From assembly GCA_037045585.1 (NCBI GenBank), contig JBAOIR010000036.1:190735-254734 (forward strand): a stretch of 64,000 nucleotides of DNA. The letters are read 5' to 3'. A model generated the notes under the pieces. The model was not told where the DNA came from, ran no database searches, and worked only from the letters and a program-made list of their open reading frames with translations. Made by a program: the position numbers and the translations under genes. Source of the stretch: SSF14 sp037045585. GTDB taxonomy: Bacteria > Actinomycetota > Acidimicrobiia > Acidimicrobiales > Microtrichaceae. This document shows positions 17,358-26,215 of this stretch, piece by piece (position 1 is the stretch's first letter; each line of letters opens with the position of its first letter).

Positions 17358-18180
17358 CGCCCGGCTATGGCCGCGCGCTGGCCGGCTGGGAGACGGCGCA
17401 GGTCGCCTTTGTGCTCGACGGCTCCGACCCGACGGTGGCGAGCACCGCGCTGGCCGCGGCCACGCTCATCGGCCAGGCGCAGTCGACGAGCTGAAGGTCG
17501 AGCGGCTGCAGCGCGCGGCCAGGCCAGTGACCATGCAGCCGCATCGACGTGCGCACCCAGGTCTGGTTCAACCCCGGCCTGGTCAGCTCCTACTACATGG
17601 TGCCGGCCATGATCGGCATGATCCTGCAATACCTGACCACGATGCTCACCGCCACCTCGATCGTGCGCGAGCGCGAGCGCGGCACGATCGAGCAGTTGAT
17701 CGTCACGCCGCTGCGCTCGTGGGAGTTGGTGGTCGGCAAGCTGACGCCCTACGTGCTGATCGCCTTCCTCAACACCATCGAGGTGCTGACCATCGGCGTG
17801 CTGCTCTTTCACGTGCCGATCAACGGCGACCTGCTGCTGCTGCTCGCGCTGACGGCGCTCTTTCTGGTGACGACGCTGGGCATCGGCCTGCTGATCTCGA
17901 CCATTGCCAACACGCAGCAAGAGGCGATGCTGACGACGATGTTCACGCTGCTGCCGTCGATCTTTCTCTCCGGCTTCTTCTTCCCGCTGGCGGCCATGCC
18001 GGTGTGGCTGCAAGTGGTCAGCTATGCGATCCCGCTGCGCTACTTCCTGATCATCGTGCGCGGCATCGTGCTCAAGGGCGTCGGGCTGTCGGCGCTGTGG
18101 CCCGAGGTGGTGGCGCTGGCATCTTTGCCGTGGTCGTGATGAGCGCCGCGGCGCTGCGTTTCCGCAAGAGTCTGGATTAG
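17358..18180 (+). CDS. ABC-2 type exporter permease, 5' truncated
   Basis: The reading starts in mid-gene with IIPPGYGRALAGWETAQV and AFVLDGSDPTVAS, the extracytoplasmic domain of YbhS/YhhJ-type permeases. After a frameshift near 17,500 it continues with five or six membrane segments (MVPAMIGMILQYL, RERERGTIEQLIVTPL, VLIAFLNTIEVLTIG). A last frameshift near 18,120 gives the true end VVMSAAALRFRKSLD. RERERGTIEQL is the conserved cytoplasmic loop that contacts the ATPase. It belongs with the HlyD and two ATPase genes that follow. Confidence 0.85.
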
Positions 18181-18204
18181 GAGGCAGGCCGATTTATACT
18201 GTGT

Positions 18205-18868
18205 CGCCTTGCAGAGATCACGGCGGCGTAATTGCTTGCCGATCTTGATTGTGCCTGTGCAGCCTGTTGGGGCTGGCGGGCTACTATCTTACCTGGCCGG
18301 CGCTGAGCAAGAGGGCAGCGCCCTGCATCGTTTCCGGCACGATCGAGGCGACCGAAGTGCGCCTGGCTCGCCTCGGAGTTCGGCGGGCGCGTGATCGAGG
18401 TCTACGTCGTCGAAGGCGACCGCGGGTGGCCGCCGAAGACTGGTCGCCTCGGTCAACCCCAACGGCAGCACGCGCGGCAGCGGGCACGAACGCATCCGCA
18501 CGCCGATCGACGGCGTCGTGCTCTATCGTTCGGTCGAGCCGGGCGAAGTTGCCGCGCCGGGCGCGCCGCTGATCACCGTCGCCGATCTCGACCACCTGAC
18601 GCTCACCGTCTACGTGCCGGAAGATCGCTACGGCCAGATCATGCTGGGCCAGAGCTACTCCGGTGACGGTCGATTCGTTTCCCGGCGAAGTCTTCACCGG
18701 CACGGTCAGCCACATCGCCGACCACGCCGAATTCACCCCGCGCAACGTGCAGACGACCGACAGCCGCAAGACCACGGTCTTTGCCATCGGCTCGACCTGG
18801 CGCCCAGCGACGGCAAGCTCAAGCCGGGGATGCCGGCGGATGTGAATTTTGGAGTAGATTGGAGATAG
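18205..18868 (+). CDS. HlyD-family membrane-fusion protein (damaged)
   Basis: This is the periplasmic/adaptor subunit of an ABC exporter. An N-terminal membrane segment (LGLAGYYLTWPAL) is followed by SGTIEATEVRLAS and VIEVYVVEGDR, then IRTPIDGVVLYRSVEPGEV (lipoyl/barrel-sandwich half), and the beta-barrel VTVDSFPGEVFTGTVSHIAD ending LKPGMPADVNF. The coiled-coil hairpin normally found between VEGDR and the second lipoyl half is almost absent, so there is an internal deletion as well as frameshifts. The start is uncertain. Confidence 0.75.
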
Positions 18869-18914
18869 CGGTCTGAGCGATTCGTGGGATGAGAGGATGA
18901 GCAGTCTCCAATCT
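18856..18914. repeat. inverted repeat AGATTGGAGA/TCTCCAATCT
   Basis: Ten-base arms at 18,856-18,865 and 18,905-18,914 are perfect complements, and a third partial copy (ATCCAATCTCC) follows at about 18,918. The element bridges the end of the HlyD gene and the start of the ATPase gene. Similar GATTGGAGA-rich spacers are, as I recall, common in Chloroflexi genomes. Confidence 0.4.
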
Positions 18915-18935
18915 TAATCCAATCTCCGCAGCCGA

Positions 18936-19871
18936 TTGCCTGACTACCTGATTGACGCCTACGACCTGCACAAATCCTTTGGCGCCACCCACGCCGTCGC
19001 CGGCGTGAGCCTGCGCGTGGCCGCCGGCGAAATTTACGGGCTGGTCGGGCCGGACGGCGCGGGCAAGACGACGGTGATGCGGCTGCTCTGCGGCGCGCTG
19101 CCGCTGGACGACGGCGACGTCGAGATCGGCGGCTACGACATCCGGCGCCAGCCGGACTGCGGCGCGAGCAGATCGGCTACCTGGCGCAGCGCTTTTCGCT
19201 CTACGAAGAGCTGACCGTGCAAGAAAACCTGCGCTTTTTTGCCGAGGTGCGCGGGCTGCCGGCGCGCAATGGGCGCCGCGCAGCCAGGAAATTCTGGAGT
19301 TCGTCGGGCTGGCGCCCTTCCGCAACCGCCGCGCCGGCCAGCTTTCCGGCGGCATGAAGCAGAAGCTGGGGCTGGCGCTGGCGCTGATCAACCAGCCCCA
19401 GGTGCTGCTGCTCGACGAGCCGACCACCGGCGTTGACCCGGTGACGCGCCAGGATTTCTGGCGGCTGATCATGCCGCTGCTGCGCCGCGGCGACCTGGCC
19501 GTCCTGGTCAGCACGCCCTACATGGACGAGGCGCATGCGCTGCACGCGCATCGGCTTTATGCGCGACGGGCGCATCATCAGCGAAGGGCCGCCCGCCGCC
19601 CTGCGCCAGCCGCTTGCGATGGCCGCATCCTCGAGCTGGCGGCGAACCGGAGGGCAGTTGGCGACGCTGGCGGCGGCCACCCCGGCGTCGAGACCGCCGA
19701 GCGCTTTGGCAACCGCTTTCACCTGCGCGTGGCGCGCCGGCCAGGCCGCCGCGGTCGTCCAGCGGCTGCAAGCTGCGGCGCAAGCCGCCGGCGGCGGGGT
19801 CGAACAGGCTGCACGCCATCGACCCGCAGTTGGAAGATGTCTTCATTGCCCTGGCGGAGCATGATGAATAA
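18936..19871 (+). CDS. ABC exporter ATPase 1 (degenerate switch)
   Basis: This first nucleotide-binding subunit starts at TTG 18936 (MPDYLIDAYDLHKSFG). It shows Walker A GPDGAGKTT, Q-loop IGYLAQRFSLYEE, signature LSGGMKQK and Walker B VLLLDEPTTGVDP. The switch region reads STPYMDEA, with Pro in place of the catalytic His. Frameshifts lie near 19,165, 19,265 and 19,550. The end LEDVFIALAEHDE overlaps the ATG of ATPase 2. Layout and residues match one half of YbhF-like tandem ATPases, in which one site is degenerate. Confidence 0.85.
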
Positions 19872-20781
19872 CGCCCATCGTCATCCACACCGAAAATCTG
19901 ACCCGGCGCTTTGGCGATTTCGTGGCGGTCGATCACCTCAACCTCGAAGTGCAGGCCGGCCAGGTGCTTGGCTATCTTGGCCCCAACGGGTCGGGCAAGA
20001 CGACGACGATCCGCATGTTGCTGGGGCTGCTGCATCCCAGCGAAGGCCGCGCCGAGGTGCTGGGGCTATGACGTCGTCGCGCAGCCCGACGCGGTGCGCG
20101 CCCGCACCGGCTACATGTCGCAGAAGTTTGCGCTCTACGACGAGCTGACCGTGCGCGAAAACCTGACCTTCTACGCCGGCGTCTATGGCGTGCAGGAGCG
20201 CGGCCGGGTCAACGCAGTGATGGAGAGCTTGGGGCTGGCGCGAGGTGCAGAACCAGCGCGTGCAAACGCTCTCCGCCGGCTGGCGGCAGCGGCTGGCGCT
20301 GGCGACGGCCATCATCCACCGCCCGGGCCTGCTCTTTCTCGACGAGCCGACCAGCGGCGTCGATCCGGTGGCGCGGCGCGCCTTCTGGGACTTGATCTAC
20401 GAACTGTCGGCGCAGGGGATCACGGTCATGGTCTCCACCCACTACATGGACGAGGCCGAATACTGCACGCCGGTCGGCATCATGCGCGCGGGCAAGCTGC
20501 TGGCGCTCGACGAGCCGGACGCGCTCAAGCGCCAGTTGCCGGGCCATGTGTGGGAGATTGTCGCCGAACCGCTCCTGCCGGCGCTGGAGACGCTGGCGCA
20601 GCAGCCAAACGTGTTTAATGTCGCCCTCGCCGGCGACCGCCTGCGCGTGATTACGGAGGCCGCGGTGACGGCGGAGCAACTGGCCGCCACCCTGCGCAGC
20701 GCAGCAATGAACCCGCAGCACATCGCTGCCGGCGCCGCCACCATCGAGGACGTCTTTATGGCGTTAGCCAATCGGGACTAA
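19864..20781 (+). CDS. ABC exporter ATPase 2
   Basis: This second nucleotide-binding subunit has Walker A GPNGSGKTTT, Q-loop MSQKFALYDE, variant signature LSAGWRQR, Walker B LLFLDEPTSGVDP and the canonical switch STHYMDEAEYC. Frameshifts lie near 19,875, 20,065 and 20,240. It pairs with ATPase 1 to power the exporter formed with the permease at 17,358 and the HlyD protein, equivalent to the C-terminal half of YbhF. It ends EDVFMALANRD. Confidence 0.87.
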
Positions 20782-20787
20782 ACTGCC

Positions 20788-20839
20788 GCCCCCACCGTGG
20801 GAACACGAGCGGCCCCTCCCCGGCCCTGATGGTGGGGGC
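20788..20839. terminator. inverted repeat between convergent genes
   Basis: GCCCCCACC (20,788-20,796) and GGTGGGGGC (20,831-20,839) are perfect complements with a 34-base loop, placed between the convergent ATPase 2 and response regulator genes. There is no T tract. It is a possible bidirectional terminator. Confidence 0.4.
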
Positions 20840-20853
20840 GTTGACGGCAAGCC

Positions 20854-21504
20854 TCACACCAGCCGCCGCTGCAACGCCAGCGTAACGGCTGCCACACGGC
20901 TGTCCACCCCTAGCTTGGAGTAGATATTGCGCACGTGGAACTTCACCGTGCCGATCCCCAAAAACAGCTTGTCGGCGATCTCCTGGTTGCTCATGCCTTC
21001 AACCAGCAGGGCCAGCACCTCTCGTTCGCGCTCGGTCAATTCGTCACCATGCACCACCGGCTGCGTGGCGGAATGCACCAGCGCCTCGGTGGCCTCCGAG
21101 GACAGCGTCATGCGCCCGGCATGGGCGGAGCGAATGGCGGCAGCCAGTTCGGCCACCGTCACATTTTTGAGCAGATAGCCGATGGCGCCGGCTTGCAGCG
21201 CGCCCTGCACCATGCCGTCCTCGGCAAAGCTGGTGAGGACGATCACGCGGCAGCCGGGACACTTCTCGCGCAGCAGGCGCGTGGCGGCCACGCCATCCAT
21301 CCCCGGCATTTTCAGGTCCATCAGCAGCACATCGGGGCGCAGCCGCTGCGCCAGGATGACGGCTTCCTCGCCGCTCTCGGCTTCGCCGACCAGTTCCAAA
21401 TCCCCGTGCACCAGCAAAAACTTCGCCAGCCCGCCGCGCACCACGGCATGATCATCCACAACCATCACGCGGATCTGTTTCTCCGCTGTCTGTGTTCGTT
21501 CCAT
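20854..21504 (-). CDS. NarL/FixJ-family response regulator
   Basis: The 216-residue intact protein has a receiver domain with the acidic pocket VVDDHA, the phospho-acceptor Asp in LLMDLKMPG, and conserved T/K (VLTSFAE, YLLKNV), followed by a LuxR helix-turn-helix (ELTEREREVLALL ... GTVKFHVRNIYSKL). It is 16 bases downstream of the histidine kinase gene on the same strand, so the two form a two-component system. DNA targets are unknown. Confidence 0.95.
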   Translation of the reverse strand: MERTQTAEKQIRVMVVDDHAVVRGGLAKFLLVHGDLELVGEAESGEEAVILAQRLRPDVLLMDLKMPGMDGVAATRLLREKCPGCRVIVLTSFAEDGMVQGALQAGAIGYLLKNVTVAELAAAIRSAHAGRMTLSSEATEALVHSATQPVVHGDELTEREREVLALLVEGMSNQEIADKLFLGIGTVKFHVRNIYSKLGVDSRVAAVTLALQRRLV

Positions 21505-21520
21505 TTGCTCCCCCTGACTT

Positions 21521-24500
21521 TCAACTCTCTTTACATTCGGGGTCCAGCCAGATCACGGTGACAATGGTCCCCTCGCCGGCTTCACTGTGGACGGCCAGGC
21601 GTGCGCCGATGGCTTCTGCGCGTTCACGCATGATCGTCTGGCCCAGGTGGCCCGCCTCCACCTGCGCCGGGTCAAAGCCGATCCCGTTGTCACTCACGGT
21701 CAGCCGCACCCCCAGCGTGCTGGCGCAGGTCCACCGTCACCTCGCTCGCCCTGGCATACTTGACAATATTGTTCAGCGCCTCTTGCGCAATGCGATAAAT
21801 GGCAATTTTGACATCATCCGGGACAGGGCGCTGCCCTTGGGCATGGTACTGCACGGGCAGGCGCGCGCGCGGCCGGTCGTCGCCTCGATCAACTGGCGCA
21901 GCAGGTCTTCCAGCCGCGCCTGCGTCACCGCCGAGGGGCGTAGTTCCAGCAGCAGGGTGCGCATTTCGGCCAGCGCCCCACGCGTCAGTTGGCGCAGTTC
22001 CTCGGTGCTTTGCCGCCCCTCCTGCAGGTTGGCGGCGTAGAGGTCGGGCAGCACTTCGGCGATCAAGCTGGCGGAGAACAATGTCTGGGTGACGGCGTCG
22101 TGCAGGTCGCGCGCCAGCCGCGTGCGTTCGGCGGCGACAGCCTCATCGGCAGCCTTGTGCGCTAGCGCCGCTTCCGCCTGCCGGCGCTGCTCCATCTCGC
22201 GGCGCAGGTCTGCCGTCTGCTGCGCCACGGTTTGCTCCAGCTTGCGATTTTGCACGCGCACCTGGTGGACACGCCAGCGGTAGCCAACCGCCAGCAGTGC
22301 GCCGATCAACAGCAGGGCTGCGGTGCGGAACCACCAGGTCTGCCACAGCGGCGGCGCCACGCGCAGCGGCAGCGCCACGCCGGCTTCGTTCCAAACGCCA
22401 TCGTTGTTGCTGCCGCGCACACGAAAGGTATAACTGCCGGCAGGCAAGTTGGTGTAGCTGGCGTAGCGCCGGTCGCCGGCCTCCACCCAGTCGGCGTCGA
22501 AGCCTTCGAGGCGATAGGCATAACGGTTTTTGTGCGGCGCGTGGAAGTCAAGCGCCGCAAACTCAAACGCAATAAAGTTCTCCTGCTGCGCCAGGTCGAT
22601 GGGAGTGCGCCCGCTGAGGTCAACCGGCGCCAGGCGGTTGAAAATGCGAAACCCGCTCAACACGACGGGCGGCGGTGTGGGGTTGTCGCGGATCGTTTCC
22701 GGCTGGAAAGCGTTAAAGCCATGGACGCCGCCAAAATACAGCTCGCCGTTGCGGCTGCGCAGGCAAGCGCCCGAATTGAACTCGTTGCTTTGCAGGCCGT
22801 GGCTCACGTCGTAGGTGCGGAACTGCGACGTGGCTGGATCAAGCCGCGCCAGGCCGTTGTTGGTGCTCAACCACAAGGCCCCGCTGTCATCTTTTTCGAT
22901 GCAGGTGATGCTGCTGTTGGGCAGCCCGTTCTTCTCTGAAAAACGCGTGAACTTGCCGGTGGCAAGGTCAAGGCGGTTAAGACCCGCGTTGGTTCCCACC
23001 CAGATAAACCCATGCTTGTCCGCTCGAATCGCCCATACGCCGTTGTCGCTCAACGAGAAGGGATCAGCAGGATTGTGCGCAAAACGCACAAAGCGCGCGC
23101 TGCCCTGCGCCCAAGCCTGCGGGTCAAGATAAGCCAGGCCGCCATGCCAGAAGCCGACCCACAACACGCCATCGGCGGACTGCTCCATTGCAGTGATCTG
23201 GTCGTCGGGCAGGCTGGCAGGATCGGCGGGATCATGCCGGAAGTGCGTAAATGCGCCGGTGGCCGGATCATAGAGGTCAAGACCGCCCAGCGTGCCCACC
23301 CACATGCGGTTCTCGCCCGCCGGCAGGATGGTGTAGACGCTGTCGTTGACCAGCGAGGCAGGGTCAGCGTCGTCATGGCTGTAGTGGGTGAATTGGCCGG
23401 TGGCGCGGTCGAGTTTGTCCAACCCCCGGAACGTGCCCACCCAGATCGCCCGGGCAGCGTCTTCATAAATGGCGCTGACGGTATTCTCGCGGAAGCTGGC
23501 GGGGTCATCAGGATCATTGATATAACGCGTAAACTTGCCCGTGGCGCGGTCAAACAGGTTGAGGCCGCCGCCCCAGGTTCCCACCCACAGCCCGCCAGCC
23601 CCATCTTCGTAAAAATCGCCGATCACATCAAAGCCCAGGCTGTCCGGATCATCCGGGTGATTGCGATAGAGGCCAAAACGCTGCTTCTGCGGGTTGATCT
23701 TGTTCAGCCCGCCGTTAATGGTTCCCACCCACAGCACGCCGGAGCGATCCTCCAGCAGCGGCCAGACAATGTCGGCGCTCAGGCTGTCCACCCGGTAGGG
23801 ATCGTTGCGGTGGTGAACAAAGGCGAAGCCGGCCCCGCTGCGTTGCAGCCGTTCCAGGCCCCCGCCCCACGTGCCAAACCACGTCTGCCCTTCCCTGTCC
23901 ACATAAATGGACGTGACATTGTTGCTGCTGAGGCTGGCGGGATCGTGCTCGTCGTGTACAAAGTGGGTGGCCGTGCCCGTGGCGAGGTCAAACAGGTTGA
24001 GGCCGTCGCCCGCCAGGCTGAAGCCGCCGGTAGCAACCCAGAGCTTGCCCGCCTCGCCCGGATGAATAGCGGAAATCGTGTCGCCGCTGAGCGAAGTTGC
24101 GTCGTCCGGATCGTGCCGGTAGTGCGTAAAGCGGCCGGTCAGGGGATCAAAACAGTCAAGCCCGGCCCCAGGCGTGCCAAAGCCGCCGGTTCCCAGCCAC
24201 AGCTTGCCGGCAGCGTCGGCATAGATTGCGCCCACATAATCGCTGGCAATGCTGCCGGCATCCTGCGGGTCGTGGCGAAAGTTGGTGAAGGTTCCGCTGA
24301 CACGGTCGTAACGGCTGAGGCCGCCGCCCATCGTCCCCAGCCACAAATAGCCCCGGCTGTCCTCGGCGATGGCGGCAACCAGATCGTTGCTGAGGCTGTG
24401 CGGGTCGGCAGGATCATGGCGAAAGCGTATAATGTCGTTGGTCTGTGGGTCCAGCCGATTCAGCCCGCCGCCCCACGTGCCGATCCAGAGATAGCCGGCA

Positions 24501-24840
24501 TCATCTTCGTACAGTTGCAGCACGGAATTGAGGCTCAGGCTGTTTCGCGTCGTCGGGGTCGTTCTTGTAGACGGTGAAGGAGTAGCCATCATAGCGGTTC
24601 AAGCCGTCTTGAGTGGCGACCCACAGATAGCCTTGGCGGTCTTGCAGCAGGTCAAGCACCGCGTTTTGTGAAAGCCCCTCTGCGAGTGAGAGCAACTCAA
24701 AGCGCGTCGGCGTCGCCGGCGCATAGGGGGGGGACGCGCGCAGCTTGCGCGTGGGCGGCAGGGCTATTGATGCCTAGCAGGCTGGTCAGCAGCAAAACCC
24801 CCAGCGCCAGGCGCAGCACAAATGCGGGCACGTTTCGCAA
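21521..24840 (-). CDS. hybrid sensor histidine kinase with beta-propeller (frameshifted)
   Basis: About 1,100 residues. A signal peptide (TTG start near 24,840; VLRLALGVLLLTSLLG, then AHAQA) leads into about a dozen two-component-regulator propeller units (YLWIGTWGGGLNRLD, DRSGVLWVGTINGGLN and similar). A Y_Y_Y domain follows (YAYRLEGFDADWVEAG), then one membrane helix (AALLLIGALLAVGYRW), a coiled coil, a HisKA_3 box (RLARDLHDAVTQTLFS, phospho-His) and a HATPase domain (DNGIGFDPAQ). Frameshifts lie in the G run near 24,730, near 24,545, near 21,830 and near 21,720. The propeller is extracytoplasmic, and family members often sense polysaccharide breakdown products. It is paired with the regulator downstream. 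Confidence 0.9.
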
Positions 24841-24975
24841 CCTACGGAAGCAGCAGCCGGACAAACAGAACCAGATTGACAATACGCAATACGCAACATG
24901 GGACGCGTAGAGCAATGTAGCACGATTGGTCGCACCGGTGCAGGGTCAAGCGTCCCCTTGCCGGTGTGACAATTG

Positions 24976-25030
24976 GGGGCTTCCGGGAAGTGGCGGGCTT
25001 CCGGGAAGCGGGGGACTTCCGGGAAGCGGG
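24976..25030. repeat. three copies of CTTCCGGGAAG
   Basis: The near-palindrome CTTCCGGGAAG occurs three times at about 17-base intervals, separated by GCGGG-rich spacers, in the gap between the kinase and rsgA genes and just upstream of the rsgA promoter. It could be a protein-binding array or a simple repeat. Confidence 0.6.
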
Positions 25031-25041
25031 GGCAGCATCTT

Positions 25042-25070
25042 TTGACACGAACATGCGTGCTTGATACACT
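25042..25070 (+). promoter_or_regulatory. sigma-70-type promoter for rsgA operon
   Basis: TTGACA (25,042-25,047), a 17-base spacer and TACACT (25,065-25,070). The -35 box is a perfect match and the -10 box has one or two mismatches. Transcription would start near 25,077, which excludes the upstream TTG at 25,061 as the rsgA start. Confidence 0.65.
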
Positions 25071-25120
25071 CGCAAGGTGGTGTGGAACGGCAGGCAAAAC
25101 CGCGTTGGGCGCAGCAAGGG

Positions 25121-26206
25121 GTGACGGTGGCAAAGGGACAGGCAGGGCAAGAACCAGAGCAAGAACCAGGGCAAAAAGCGGGGCAAACGGAACACGACGC
25201 CGGCTATGACGACTATGCCGAAGCGATGGAGCAATCCTATCGCACACGCGCGAGCAAAAAGCCCGTGCAGAAAAAGGACTCCGCCGGCGCGCTGCAAGGC
25301 GTCGTCGTGCGCGCCCGCGGCCATGTCTATGACGTGGAACCGACCGGCGACCGCAGCAGCCCGCCGTTGATGTGCGAGGTGCGCGGCCGCCTGCTGCAAG
25401 AGCGGGGCAAGGATACGCTGGTCGCCGTGGGCGACCGCGTCTGGGTGCAGCCGGGGCAGAAGGGCAAGGGGCTGATCGAGCGCATCGAGCCGCGCCACAG
25501 CGTGCTCAGCCGCCAGCAGCCAGGGGTGAACATCCCGGCGGAGGATGTGATCCTTGCCAACCCTGACCAGGCGCTGGTCGTTTTCGCGGCACACGACCCC
25601 GACCCGCACTTGCGGATGCTCGACCGCTTTCTGGTGATTGCCGAGGCCAACGAACTGCCGGTGACGCTGTGCGTCAACAAGGTGGAACTGGTCAGCCGCG
25701 AACACGTGCAGGCGATGTTTGGGCTGTATGAGCGCATCGGCTATGGCGTGCTGTATGTCAGCGCCGCCGCCCATACGGGCATTGACGAACTGCGCGACCT
25801 GCTGAGCGGGCGCATCACCGTCATCACCGGGCCGAGCGGCGTGGGCAAGAGCAGCCTGCTCAACGCCGTGCATCCCGACCTGCACCTGCGCACGGGCGAC
25901 CTGCGCGACTTTGCGGCCAAGGGGCGGCACACGACGCGCGCGGCGCAGTTGCACCGCCTGCCCTTTGGCGTGGACACCTATGTAGCCGACACGCCCGGCA
26001 TCCGCGAGCTTGGCTTGTATGACATTGCGCCCGAAAACCTGGGCTTCTACTTCCGCGAGTTCCTGCCCTACGTACACGACTGCCGCTTCCCCGGCTGCAC
26101 ACACGACCACGAACCGGACTGCGCAGTGCGCGCGGCGGTCGAACAGGGAGCGATCTCGCAAGATCGCTACGACAGCTATGTGCGCCTGTTACACGGCGAG
26201 GAATAA
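25121..26206 (+). CDS. rsgA: ribosome small-subunit-dependent GTPase A
   Basis: This circularly permuted GTPase acts in 30S maturation. The order of motifs is G4 NKVEL, then G1 GPSGVGKSS, then G3 DTPGIREL, as expected, after an OB-fold (GDRVWVQPGQ). A C-terminal zinc site CRFPGCTHDHEPDC is present. The product is about 361 residues from GTG 25,121. The first 50 residues are a low-complexity Gln/Glu/Gly-rich tail, unusual but free of frameshifts. The start is chosen because it lies just downstream of the promoter. It is 9 bases from the helicase gene. Confidence 0.93.
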   Translation: MTVAKGQAGQEPEQEPGQKAGQTEHDAGYDDYAEAMEQSYRTRASKKPVQKKDSAGALQGVVVRARGHVYDVEPTGDRSSPPLMCEVRGRLLQERGKDTLVAVGDRVWVQPGQKGKGLIERIEPRHSVLSRQQPGVNIPAEDVILANPDQALVVFAAHDPDPHLRMLDRFLVIAEANELPVTLCVNKVELVSREHVQAMFGLYERIGYGVLYVSAAAHTGIDELRDLLSGRITVITGPSGVGKSSLLNAVHPDLHLRTGDLRDFAAKGRHTTRAAQLHRLPFGVDTYVADTPGIRELGLYDIAPENLGFYFREFLPYVHDCRFPGCTHDHEPDCAVRAAVEQGAISQDRYDSYVRLLHGEE

Positions 26207-26215
26207 ATAGAAATT

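Noticed and set aside
16372..18180. Plus-strand ORF of 602 codons spanning the dehydrogenase/permease junction
   Set aside because: Its first half is the antisense of cytochrome and dehydrogenase genes; only the last part overlaps the real permease, in the wrong frame.
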